From: Gracilaria gracilis
Taxonomy: Eukaryota; Rhodophyta; Florideophyceae; Gracilariales; Gracilariaceae
Length of the DNA: 64,000 nt
Assembly: GCA_030374805.1 (NCBI GenBank)
Contig: JARGSG010000025.1
Location: forward strand, 186,001 to 250,000
Reading direction: 5' to 3'
This document shows, in pieces, positions 11,603 to 22,709 of this stretch (the stretch's first letter is position 1; each line of letters begins with the position of its first letter). The notes under the pieces are model-generated. The model saw nothing but the letters and a program-made list of their open reading frames with translations, searched no databases and had not been told where the DNA came from. A program made the translations under genes and the position numbers.

Positions 11603-12454
11603 TCAAGGACAACACTCCTTGGAGGCAATTTGAGGTACTTATTTAATTTCCGCATCATGCGTTAGTAGATATATATGAGCTACACCGCTCTTAGCGTGTC
11701 GCCTCGCTGAGGTAATTTCCACACATGTACACGTGGATTGCACGGCTCGAGGCACCGCTTAGCGGGTGTGAATAGCACACGTGTAGCACGGATATGCCAG
11801 AGGCAGTGCACCCAGCATTGCTGTATTTACTTAGATATTTTATAGATTATTTGGCCCGGCGCACCCACTGTCAGTGGTGCGCCGAGCTCAGTACTTAGAG
11901 AGTTGAGAACCGCTCCCCCAAGTAAACTGCCCCTTGCGAAGCAAGGGCTTCTGGCTCTAACTATCACGCCTTCGCGGATTGTTCACATCCAAGTGGAATG
12001 ACGACTGCGTTGTTCACGTATAGTTACCCACCCTTGTGGCGCTCAGAGTATAACCACTGTTTGTGTGTCTCGTTCTGACCTATTGTCGTACACTCGCCCC
12101 TGTATTGGGTTTGCTTCATTCTCTTTGTCTTTTCCCCACTCTGGTGGTTTGCTTTCTCCCCTTTTTGGGTTTGCCTTTTTGCCCTGTTCGCAGTGGCCCG
12201 TTTCCGACACCTTGTCGTTGCCGTGCTACTCTCTTTCGAGGACTCATCTCGTGACCGTGTGAACACGTGGATCTCTACCGACTACTAATCAGCCTCACGC
12301 TCCGACGCTTGTCGTGGTCGTTTGACCCCGGATTTACACCCGGCTCAGCTGTGTCATTCCCGGAGTGCTCCGTTCGCTGTGCTGCCCTGTCGAGGGGAAG
12401 ATTCCGAACGTCTTCGTGAGCCTGCGCTTTTCCTGCCAAAGGCGTTGCTCCACA
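11603..12454 (+). repeat. Gypsy 5' LTR
   Basis: It is nearly identical to 45559-46400 from CACTCCTTGGAG through GTTGCTCCACA. It starts TCAAGGACAACA, whereas the 3' copy starts TGAAGGACAACA (22152), so the standard TG start has mutated to TC here. It ends with CA. Short plus- and minus-strand open frames inside it recur in both LTRs but show no protein-like features. Confidence 0.9.
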
Positions 12455-12456
12455 AG

Positions 12457-12474
12457 TGGTCTCCCGACTTAGGA
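12457..12474 (+). other. Gypsy primer-binding site
   Basis: TGGTCTCCCGACTTAGGA begins two bases after the LTR end CA, and TGG would pair with the CCA end of a tRNA. I do not recognise which tRNA it matches. Confidence 0.6.
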
Positions 12475-12548
12475 ACGACTAGTTTTGTCGAAAGATTCAC
12501 TCGTGAATTCACTCGTGGCGAGGTTAGTCCTTTTGCCCTTGTCTCCAT

Positions 12549-14729
12549 TTGGAAGTTCAGTGGAAGTCCCATCCAATTGACTGTCGATTATCCCGTTGTA
12601 CGGTTGTTCTGGTCATGACGCTGTCAGATCGTCCGAAGACACGCAGTCAGACTGGAAGATCGGATCCGCCACTTCCGTCACGGATCCCCACCCGTTCACG
12701 GTCCCGGACCGAAGGGATGCCGGCTACAAAAGATGTGCCGAGGACCACTCGACTTCCGCCCACGTCGTTGATCAACCCTCATCGAGGTGATGGACCCGCT
12801 CCTGCCGTTGCTGGTCCCGCCCCTATCGTAGGAGGTAAGGTCCCTTCCGTAGCCCCCACTCCGGCGGCACCTCTGAGGGCTACTGTCAATGACCCGCCCA
12901 CTTAACTGTAGAAGAGCAGCTCCGCTCCACGCGGGCTGCCCATGCTACCCTTGCTAAGGAGTTGTCGCTACTTCGAAAGAAGGTGGGTGAAACTGCTTTG
13001 CAGGACTTTTCTGAGGATCTCCGCGTATTGCGTGGTGATGTCAACTCCCTCTTGGAAGCTTCTGAAGGACCCGCCAATTTCGTCGAGGACGTGGCTGAGA
13101 AGTTTATTTGCCTCCGCGTCTGTCTAGAAACGGTGGAACAAACCGTCCTGGTCGGAGCCAATCGCACGGCTGAGCCAGTTGCTGTTTTACACCGTGACAA
13201 GAAGGTCAGTGGATCCAAAGCACGCAAAAAGAGGAAGAAGTACGACTCTGATTCGTCAGCATCTTCTCTATCTTCACGCTGATCAACCGGGTCTGATTCG
13301 TCCGACTCGTCGGTAGAAGAAGCCCCTCGTGAGCGTTCGTCACGCTCGAAGCGGTCATCAGCCACCCAAGGTGTGATACGCACCCGCTCGAAGGGAAGCA
13401 AGCACTCCGGATGAAAAGAGTTAAAGCCTACCAATCTGCTCTACAAGAAGCTGTTGTCATACCGGTATTACCGTTTGGAGGACTCCTCATTGGATGAAAC
13501 TCCCCGTGGGACGGGAAAGGTCAAAAACTGTATCAAACGGATGCAGCCGTCGCTCCGTAATCAACTGTTTACAGGCAATGATCCCATCTTTGTGTTGGAT
13601 TTTCTATCACGCTTGGTAGCGGAAGCCGACATCCTTGGGATGAATGAAGGACAGACGTTTGTCGCGCTGCCCTATTTCCTACGCGGACTTGCGGAAGATC
13701 AGAACAACTCTGTAAGAAGTTCATCTCGCGCCTCTGAAGGAGGGGTTACATGCTGGCCTGAAGCGGTTCAGTATCTACTGAAGTCCTATGCCACTGGTAC
13801 CGCCATCCAGTCGGCTATACTCGCTCTGAAAGACACCAAACAACGCCCCGGCGAAACGGAAACCGATTACTCGGTGCGCCTGAATAAGGCCTTCCACCGT
13901 TGCGGTCATGTTTATTCCGCTCAAGAGCGTTGTACCATGTTCGTTGATGGACTAGACCCGGCTATACGGACTCTGCCGGCCCGTCGCCGTGAAGAGAACC
14001 GCAAGCTTACGTACTTGGAACTGGTGCAGTATGCACGCGCCGAAGGCGACGCGCGACGCGCAGGAGTCCCGATTGAAGTCGGCTAAAGCGCTGATGTTGG
14101 AATCGGGAACCCCGTCGGCGTCAATGCTGGCTGAGAAACACTCCAATAAGGAGTATGATCAGGTGCACTTTGCCCGTAGCGACGTGCTTTCAATCCCGAC
14201 AACTGAGCTTCCCTCAACCACGGAGGCCTCGTTTCAAACGGCTCCGGACGATACACTGCTGTATGCAGATTCGAACCGAGTTCGACCGCCTCGACTGTCA
14301 TATGAGAACGGTCGAACCCGGGCTTCACGGCCTGGCTGGCAAGCTCCCCGCTCAGCGGTGCGATTTTCGAATACTCGGAACGTCAATGCCATTGTTGGAT
14401 TGATCTGTCACCTCTGCTATACGCGAGGGCATACTTCTCCGCAGTGCGTTTTAACCATGCGTGAATGGGCACCAGTCGTTGCCAACTACGAATCCCTCTC
14501 ACCTGATATGAAGGCTTCTGTTCCGATGGCATCGTACATCCGCGTGAAGATGGATATTCCACGCACAATTGCGGCTCCGATTGCCCAGAACATGGTGACC
14601 TCTCACCCCCGTACCCCTCTCGAGGGAAATGCAACCGCTACTGCGGACGCTTCTGCCGCTGGTGTCCAGGCATCAATGGTTCAGAACACTGAGCACACGC
14701 CTCAGGCGAAATCTGCTAAGAAAAACTAA
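12549..14729 (+). pseudogene. Gypsy gag
   Basis: A serine/proline-rich start (12549-12905) shifts frame near 12905 into a coiled-coil-like segment (TVEEQLRSTRAAHATLAKEL). TGA codons follow at 13280-13282 and 13412-13414. The capsid-like domain is at 13454-14086 (PSLRNQLFTGNDPIFVLDFL; CTMFVDGLDPAIRTLP). Another shift near 14070 leads to the CCHC knuckle CHLCYTRGHTSPQC (about 14407-14450) and the end at 14729. Gag would form the particle and bind RNA. Two shifts and two stops make this copy unable to produce full-length Gag conventionally. Confidence 0.8.
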
Positions 14730-14731
14730 TT

Positions 14732-17700
14732 GTGGGAGTCTCCTCTCTTGGAGAGACGCCCTCAGAGTTGAGAATGAAGGCGCCCGAGGCGTCCCTGCCT
14801 CGCTCCCAGGTCCGAATCCTCTCGAGGAAACAGGGCCTCGAAGACGTGAACTCAGAACACCTTGGTGTTCTTCGTCGACCGTGGATACGGGTAAGAAATA
14901 ACCGGTTCCCGGATAGAGTTATGGTGATGGCCAAGCGCAATTACAAGGTCTATGCCGACCTTGGCCTTTCACCCCAGTTTATGGTGCGTTATCTCACTGT
15001 ATTAGATACAGGCGAAGGTCCGAACTTCATTGTTGAGACAGCATTGCCACCCGCCTTGCGGTCACACATTCGCCGTGGCGACATTCCTGACGTCTCTGAT
15101 GCGAATAACCACCCGTTGTCAACGGTAGGATACATCGAGTTGGTAATCCGCTTGGGATCATGCGTGGTGAAGCTCGACTTTGCCGTTTGTCGGTCCCTGG
15201 CCGCCCCAGTCATTTTGGGTTGTGACTTTTGCGACCGCTTTGTCGATGCCATTAGGCCCCGCCAGAGGTGTGTTGAAATGGAAGATGGTTCGTCCGTGCC
15301 GATTGTTCGTCGTCTTTTGAGGCATGCCTCCAAGAAGCATGTATCTCTTCCTGCAGCGCAGGAGGCTCCACCGAGTTCTCGGAAATCTACGAAGCTTCGT
15401 GTTGCCTCCGCGACTCGCGTGCCTCCAGAGTCTCAAGTCTGGGTACAGGTGAATTCCCGTCAACACGGTTTACGAATCGTCCAGCAATTGCCGTCGTTGT
15501 ATGGTAGATATTCTCTTGCCATTGCTAATGGAGTGGTCCAGGTGGAACCGGATAATCCGCTTTACGTGTTGATAGCCAACCTAGGCAAAACAACCCAGTA
15601 TCTGGTGAAAAACCAAGTGATTGGCTCGGTCATGCCGCATCCAACTGCGTTGGTACCGACGAAGATGACTGCTGCTGATGTGCTCGGAATCGTTTACTCT
15701 AAGGAGGGGGAGGAGTCTGAATCTCATTCGTCTCCGTCGCCGAGTCTCTCGGTTCAGCAACCTGTGAAGACAGAGAAGACACGCGCTCCGACGAGTGACG
15801 ACCAATTGGATCCAGTGAAGGAATTGGAAGAACTCGACCTCGGACATGTTCCGGAGAGACACCGCAAACGACTGCGCGATATGCTTCTTGAATTCACCAC
15901 AATGTGGGATGGTTCTCTCGGAGATATAAATACCACGGAACACCGGATTGGTCTCCTTCCAAACCTTCGGCCAGTAGCCCAACATCCGTACAGGGCAGGG
16001 CCCAAGGCTAGAAAAGAAGAGCAATTTCAGGTGGACAAGATGCTCCGTGCAGGAGTTATAGAACCGGCACATTCTCCGTGGACATCACCAGTGGTACTGG
16101 CTCCGAAACCAGATGGTTCCTGGCGCTTCTGTATCGATTATCGTCGTCTAAACGCCCTTACCGTCAAGGACGTGTACCCTATTCCACGTATGGATGAATA
16201 CATCGATTCTCTCGGAAATGCTACCGTATTCACGGCCTTGGATGCTAACTGGCGATACTGGCAGGTTCCAGTGAGAAAGGAGGATCAGGACAAGACAGCG
16301 TTTGTCTGCCATTCTGGCCTCTAGCGTTTTAAACGGATGCTCTTTGGTTTAACCAATGCTTCCGCTACTTTTCAGCGTGCTATTGATATCCTATTGGCCC
16401 GCTTCAAGTGGCGTACTTGTCTCGTCTACCTTGACGACGTCATTGTATTCTCAGATAATCTGGATGATCACCTCACACATGTGATAGATATAATGGCCAC
16501 GTTACGGGACGCCTGAGTGACACTCAAGCTGATGAAATGCGAGTTCTTCACGGATACTGTCAAGTATCTGGGTCACATAATCCATCCAGGACGTGTCATG
16601 ACCGAGGAAGCTCGTGTGAAGTCGCTGAAGCAGGCCACGGAACCGACTACCCAGACTGAACTGAGATCCTTTCTAGGATTAGTCAACGTCTAAAGACGGT
16701 TTATTCCCAACTTCGCGGACATTGCGGCTCCTCTCAACGCGCTTCTGCGGAAGGGTCAACCGCCTAAGTTGGACCCATTCACGTCTGCTCAGACGGAAGC
16801 CTTTAACTCTCTCAAAGAGTCTCGTAAACCCGGCACCAGTATTGTCACTACCGAAACCGGGACTTTCATATACCGTGAACACGGATTCTAGTGACTACCA
16901 GGTAGGCTGCGCCTTGTTTCAAACCACCCCAGAGGGGGCACGCAAGCCAATTGGGTACTGGTCCCGTTCGTTGAACGTGCATGAGAAGAATTACTCCGTC
17001 TCGGAGAAGGAATGTCTTGCAGTAGTGTGGGCATTATGCACACTACGCCCCTACCTCATGGGTGCTCATTTCACCGTTTACACGGATCAATCATCATTGA
17101 GATGGCTACTCTCCATATCGGAGCCTTCAGGCCGCTTAATGCGTTGGAGACTGAGTCTTGCAGAGTTTGACTTCGACGTCGCCTAGAAGAAGGGCGCCAA
17201 CAATACACAAGCCGATGCCCTTTCTCGCCTACCCACCACATGGGAAGCGTTAGCCGTCGATGACGAGGAAATACCCTGCTTCGCAGTTGACGACTACACC
17301 GCAGGTGAACTGGATGATATCGAAGAGGAATGGCCAGACGAACTGGATTTTGACCAGGAACTGGATGACCTACTCGCTGTCAGCGAAAGTGCGAACCCCC
17401 TACCAGGGAACTTCGTACCCGTCACAACGGAGGAGATGGTTAGGGAACAATTCAGCGATCCCTACTGCACTAAGATTCGGGCGCAACTCAATGGAGGAGC
17501 TGATCTCCTCTTTCGGGTGAATGATATTGGATATATCGTTCACACGGTAACTGGAAACCCACAAATAGTGGTGCCAAACGCCCTACAATCTCGTGTGTTA
17601 CACTTATCACAATATGCCAAAATTAGTGGCCACGTCGGAGGACGGAAATTGTACCTTACATTGCGAAGAAAATTCTACTCGCCAGCAATGGCTGTAGATT

Positions 17701-20166
17701 GCTACGCAACTGTGCAGTTCTGCCCCGAGTGTGCTCAGAATCGCATCAAGCTTCGCCGCCATGCGACGAAGTTGAAGCTCTTCCCCTCAAGGGCGCCCCT
17801 GCAGTTCGTAGCTATCGATATTTTGGGACCGTTCCTCGCTACTAAGCGGCGTGACAATTTCTACTTGTGATCACGGATCGTTTCTCGAAGCTCGTTCGTA
17901 CCGTACCATTACGGAGAATCACCTCACTGACGGTTGCGCAAGCATTCGTCACCCATTGGACATTCGTCTACGGTCCACCGGTGAATCTACTCTCCGACAA
18001 CGGGAACCAGTCTGCCTCCCGGTTCTTCGGGGATGTATGCAGAATTCTGGATGTCAAGAATCTCTTCACGACAACCTACCACCGCCAGTGTAATGGGCAG
18101 GCTGAACGGTTTAACCGGACGCTGTTAGCAGCACTCCGTTCATATTTAGCCGATCACCCCACCACGTGGGACCTGTTCACCGATGCGCTGACATTCGCAT
18201 ACAACACTCAGGTACACCGTACTACGGGATTGAATCCATTTGAATTGGTTCTGTCTCGCACCCCACCGCCGTGGCGCTCGAAGCACAGCCAACGCTGGAT
18301 CAATTTCCTTCGACGAAGGGATACAGGGAAACCTGGAAGAAATGGCTTACCAAGCTGGTCCCTGCACCACAACGGTCAATGGCCCGGTCACAAGCCGCGA
18401 ATAAGCGTGATTTCGATGAGCGAGTCCCTCGAAGACCACCCGCCCTTAAAGAAGGGGACTTTGTGTTCATCCGTAAGGAGTATTGGAACCCAGGCAAGTA
18501 GAAACGCCACAAGCTCTCACCCGTCGCCGACGGTCCCTTCAAGACAATTGCTGTGGAATCCGACACTGTCGTAGTGGAGATGGGTCAGCAACACGAACTC
18601 ATTTCCCACGATCGCGTGGTTTTTGCACTCCCGCCTGCGGGAAACGACCCATCAACCAGACATTCTACCGCAGAAGCGGAAACGAACACTAAGGACACAC
18701 CGGACCCACCCCCGATCGACCGCCCTAGGGAGGTACCACACCCAAGTAGGGGACTCTCGGATTTGCCGATGTTATCGGACTCTACGCGCCCTGGTGCTTC
18801 GCTGTCTGAAGTCCCGCCGCCTGGCGTAATTATTAGCCGTCTTGGCGCCTTGACACCCACTCTCCATGTCGCTCCATCTAAGGAGGGGGAGAAATTTTTT
18901 AACCGTCATGCTTCCGCGCTGTCGCGTGAGGAACACCGTGTGGCACGGAAGAGAGACACCGATAGTGCGCAATCAAAGCCCTCTCGGGAGCCCGGCGTCT
19001 TGTCAAGTCGCCGCGCATCAACGCAGAAGCGGAATCGTCACGAGACACTATCGCCGTGCGGGACAGGAGCGAGGAGACTCAGTCGTTACCGGCGAAGCCG
19101 GTGCCTACGCCGCATAGCGCGCCTGGAGTGACTACGTCGCATAACGGAGTGGAAACACCGCCTAAGGCGCCGTTGAGCTCGCACGTCTAAGATGGAGAAG
19201 AGTCGTCGGAAACTAAGTCGCCCAACGCGCCTGAGGCGGGCCACACCGTGGACACGTCGCTAAATGCCCAGCAGGGAAGTGCAAACCGTAGCACACGGAC
19301 TACACCTGTAAGGAAGATCAGCTCAGCGAGCGAACCACGTCGAAAAACCGAGCTGACACCTCCCGTGCATACGGAGGCGGAACACGCCACGGCGCATACT
19401 AATGAAGGCCACCCGTTGACAACCTCACGTGCCACCATGGCGAGGCCGGTTCAATCAGGGTTACCGTTGACGCCAGCGCGTTTGACGCCACGCACAACTC
19501 CCTCGAAACGGTCGCTACCACGCAAACGTGCGGTACGCCCACTTGGGACTCCCGCGGGAGAAAGAACTCTACCAAAACAAGGCATTGGGAACACCGACAT
19601 CGCGAGACGCGTGACAGTCGACCCAAGTGGGGGACCACACCGCAAAGGAGCAGTGCCACCAACCTTGTTGGACACAACACGGTCTAACTGGAACACCGAC
19701 GCAGTGCCACACACGGTGAAGCCACCAGAGAGCTCTCCGAAGTGGGATGTCGTAATCACACGGCAAGGCCGGGAAGTCTTCCGACAGGAGTTCGTAGTCG
19801 ACCACATATGGAACACTCATACCACCCGTTAGGGTACATACAGTATCTCGTACTTTGGCACGGCTACGGACCCGAGGCTGACTCGGATGAGCCAATCGAG
19901 CATCTCCCACGATCGAAAGTGGTGCAGTACCATCGGCGTACTCTCAAGGGTCTCCCGGCGACAATTATCAACGCCCACAAGTGGGATAACACGCCCCGAA
20001 GGGGAAGAAGCTAGCTCACCGAGAAGGAAGTTGAGAAGTGGGAGAAGACGAAGCTAGGACTTGGGAAAGGAAAAGTATACGTCATAGACGGAAGTAGGTT
20101 TAATGGCCATCAAGGCTATATCCTACAACAAAACCGCATAGCGGGAATCAGGAGGAAGATGGACTA
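14732..20166 (+). pseudogene. Gypsy pol: protease, RT, RNase H, integrase, chromodomain
   Basis: Protease: YLTVLDTGEGPNF and APVILGCDF. RT: SPVVLAPKPDGSWRFCIDY and CLVYLDDVIVFSDN with an intact YLDD. RNase H: NTDSSDYQVG. Integrase: HHCC (HLSQYAKISGH, FCPECAQN), then FVAIDILGP, LLSDNGNQSASRFF and NGQAERFNRTL, so all three acidic residues are present. A long variable region follows. A chromodomain (EFVVDHIWNTH; IQYLVLWHGYGPEADSDEP), split by a frameshift near 19830, ends pol before TAA 20164-20166. Stops within otherwise continuous frame: TAG 16322, TGA 16514, TAA 16691, TAG 17184 and TAG near 18499; there is a frameshift at 17867. Several stops sit where relatives carry Tyr. Confidence 0.88.
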
Positions 20167-22094
20167 AGCCCCCGACCCTTGGTTGGAAGGGCCCGGAGTG
20201 CCGTCACCAGTACCCCCATTGCTGGGATTGGATCCGCCAGTAACGCATGCAGCCAACGCGTCCCGCATTGCGGCGACGTCCCCGCTCGCGACAGTTGCGG
20301 AAAGCCCAACTCCTCGGAAGAACTGAGCGATCACAGCCACCTCACCGGTCCCACCTCCAGCGGGGAGGACGGCAGGCACCTCGATCACATCGGGTTTGTC
20401 CGGAAGGGAAGCCACCACGGCTCGTGCCGACGAAGGTTCGGACGCGGGTGGATTCACCGGCTCAGCCGTCGCCATTCCCAGCGCTGCCGTGTCATTGGAG
20501 GTCGGCTCAACCGCGTTAGCGGAGGAACCTCTTCGACTACGTCGTCATCATACCCCACCTCGGGTTCGTCGTCCATCATTTGATCGTCGTCACCGCCGTA
20601 GGCGTGGTAAAAATCGTCAGCGTCGACGAAGCCAACGGGATGCTCGTAAGGTATATACCTCGGAGCCATCCGGAGAGCTGCCGCTTCAGCTCCGGTGATC
20701 TCTTGCACCTCCCAGAGATTGAAAAAGATGAACTCTCCCGCCAATGGCGTGCGTAGTCCCGGAGACCGGTCGAAACCGCCGTCCTCGTGACCGCGGCCAC
20801 TCTAAGCGAAAAGCACGCTGGCTCAATCAACTCGGTCGACTACGTCGAGGAGCCCACGAACTTCTTCGGTATTGTTTTCACCTCCCAGAGGGACCCGCAA
20901 CGAGAGTTCTCGGATGCACGCACGAAGGCGAGGCGGGACATACTACAGTCGATACTGGTCATATACTTCCCATAGGAGATAAGCCTCGGTGCGGATTGCC
21001 CACTCGGTGAGCACCACGGACCACAGTCCGGAATACGGATCCTTGATGAGGCAGGAGCCCAGATAGGAGAGGACCGGGGGCAACTCCACGTAGCACCCGC
21101 GACACACCTCCACGGAGAACCACCAAGTAGGAATTGGAACGTAACGGCCCAGCCGGTGATTGTGCCGGACTCGATTGATCTCCGTGTTTTGATACGGGAC
21201 GAGAAACCCGAAACGGGAACGCGCACGATGCTCATCACGGATGAAGTTCTGTAACCACCGCGAACGGGACTCCCGGCGAAGATACCTGAACTCCGCCCGG
21301 ATGATTGGATGAATCCAACACACCGCCTCCTGGCGTACATTAGGACGTCCTCTCCAGGAGTAAGTGTCAACCACCGCCAAGCGGGCGCAATACGAAATCT
21401 CGCCTTGTGTACGGTACAAACGGAGATCAAAGCTGATGGAATCAGGAATTGGGAACCCGAAGTTCGCCCGGCTCTGCCGCGCATAGCCCAAGGGAACCAA
21501 TGCCACCTGAGCGGAAGCCAGCGACTCGCCGGAACGCCGCAAGATTGCGTGAGGAGGGACGGCAACCCGTCGATGCCAATACCATGGAGTGATGACTAAC
21601 GCCGGAAGATCCCCGGGAAGGCGATCAGTACCGTCCACATAGGACACGATAAGCTCCTCGTTGAAAACGGCTGTAGGATGTAACGACGGAGCAGTCCGGA
21701 AGATGTGCGCGTGAACGCGAGGGTTCAGCCCGAGTAGATCTTCGTAGGAAGGCCACGGCACGTCATGCATGACGTGACCATGGGGCTGCTGCCCCGGAGG
21801 TAGAGTATCCTCTGGCGTCGAGTCCCTGGGACGCCCCGGACGCATTGCAGCTTTGCGGGAGAAGCACGTAACGAAATCCGGAGAAGTATCCCGAGTTCGG
21901 AGGTTGACCGCTCATCGCGCGAGGCACTCTAGGAACGGGAAGGTGGGTGGTAACACCGCGAGAGCGAGTTGAAGACTGTTTTGAACAGGGTTGATCGTCG
22001 CTGGAGCGAGGTTTGCACTTTGGAGTGGTAGTGACTTGGTCTTCGCGAGACGAGATGGAATCCGAAGACTTCGGGGATGCGCTTTTATGCCCAC
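20164..22094 (-). pseudogene. Antisense ORF in the Gypsy 3' region (aORF), unknown function
   Basis: On the strand opposite pol, and ending within the pol stop codon, lies coding-looking sequence between pol and the polypurine tract. The main block (20943-21845, 300 codons) contains HVMHDVPWPSYEDLLGL, LVITPWYWHRR, YSWRGRPNVRQEAVCW and YVPIPTWWFSVE, with balanced composition and many Trp. An acidic block follows (20454-20744, DDDQMMDDEPEVGYDDD), then an Ala/Pro tail (20164-20475), in shifted frames. The Ser/Arg-rich N-terminus (to about 22094) is in another frame. I recognise no domain. Long antisense ORFs between pol and the 3' LTR are known in some plant Gypsy lineages. Confidence 0.55.
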
Positions 22095-22138
22095 GGTTGG
22101 GAGTACGACGCGTTAACGAGACGGAGTGGCTCACTCTT

Positions 22139-22151
22139 AAGGAGGGGGATA
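22139..22151 (+). other. Gypsy polypurine tract
   Basis: AAGGAGGGGGATA directly precedes the TG that begins the 3' LTR, the normal place for the plus-strand primer. Similar AAGGAGGGGGA-like runs occur at 15702 and 18880. Confidence 0.75.
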
Positions 22152-22163
22152 TGAAGGACAACA
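22152..22163 (+). repeat. First 12 bp of the Gypsy 3' LTR
   Basis: TGAAGGACAACA matches the start of the 5' LTR (11603-11614) except for the second base. The rest of the LTR resumes at 45559 with CACTCC, so CA is present on both sides of the 23.4-kb insertion. Confidence 0.85.
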
Positions 22164-22183
22164 CGTCGGTGTTATCGGAATGC
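22164..22183 (+). repeat. Left terminal inverted repeat of the 23.4-kb transposon
   Basis: CGTCGGTGTTATCGGAATGC starts directly after the duplicated CA (22162-22163) and pairs with 45539-45558. Confidence 0.85.
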
Positions 22184-22361
22184 TAGCTTGGCGGTCAAAA
22201 ATGACAGAATTAAAACGAACGAAAAACCGGTGAATTTATCCAAGTTTGGAAGTGTTAATTTCCGAAAATATTTCCACCTTTCCACTTGTGCTAGTTTTTT
22301 TCGAAAGAATTATTCCAAATTGTTTCCATCTTTGCTAGTTTGGATGGAAGGGAAACTAGCA
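22181..22361 (+). repeat. Left subterminal TGCTAG repeats
   Basis: TGCTAG occurs at 22181, 22289 and 22333 (the last two extended as TGCTAGTTT), with an inverted copy CTAGCA at 22356. The right end has CAAACTAGCA at 45443 and CTAGCAT at 45523. These could be transposase binding sites. Nothing coding is seen between the left terminus and about 22600. Confidence 0.6.
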
Positions 22362-22709
22362 TACTTCTTTCGTTTATGGTAGTTTCGCAGCACAATGTAA
22401 GTGTGTTAGTGTCACCTACGTTCATGTATACGGCGGCGAATAGCGAGATAGACACTTAGATAGAAACTTAAATAGCTTTCTATCGCATAGGAATAGGAGT
22501 ATACAAATAGATCGAATACCTTTTCAGTTTGAGGAGATCGGTTCAATAGTCAACACCTTTCACATCAGGCATTCGTTTACTAAATATATGAAACGCCTTC
22601 GAATCACATGCGATCATCCCCATCACTCTGTCCCACCGTCCGTGCGCCGTATTACGCTCCCCGCTACGTACCCCCAATCCTCTCCAACACCCCCCCAACC
22701 TTCCCCGCC

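Noticed and set aside
12063-12266. Short ORFs repeated in both Gypsy LTRs
   Set aside because: Conserved only because the LTRs are near-identical; no protein features.
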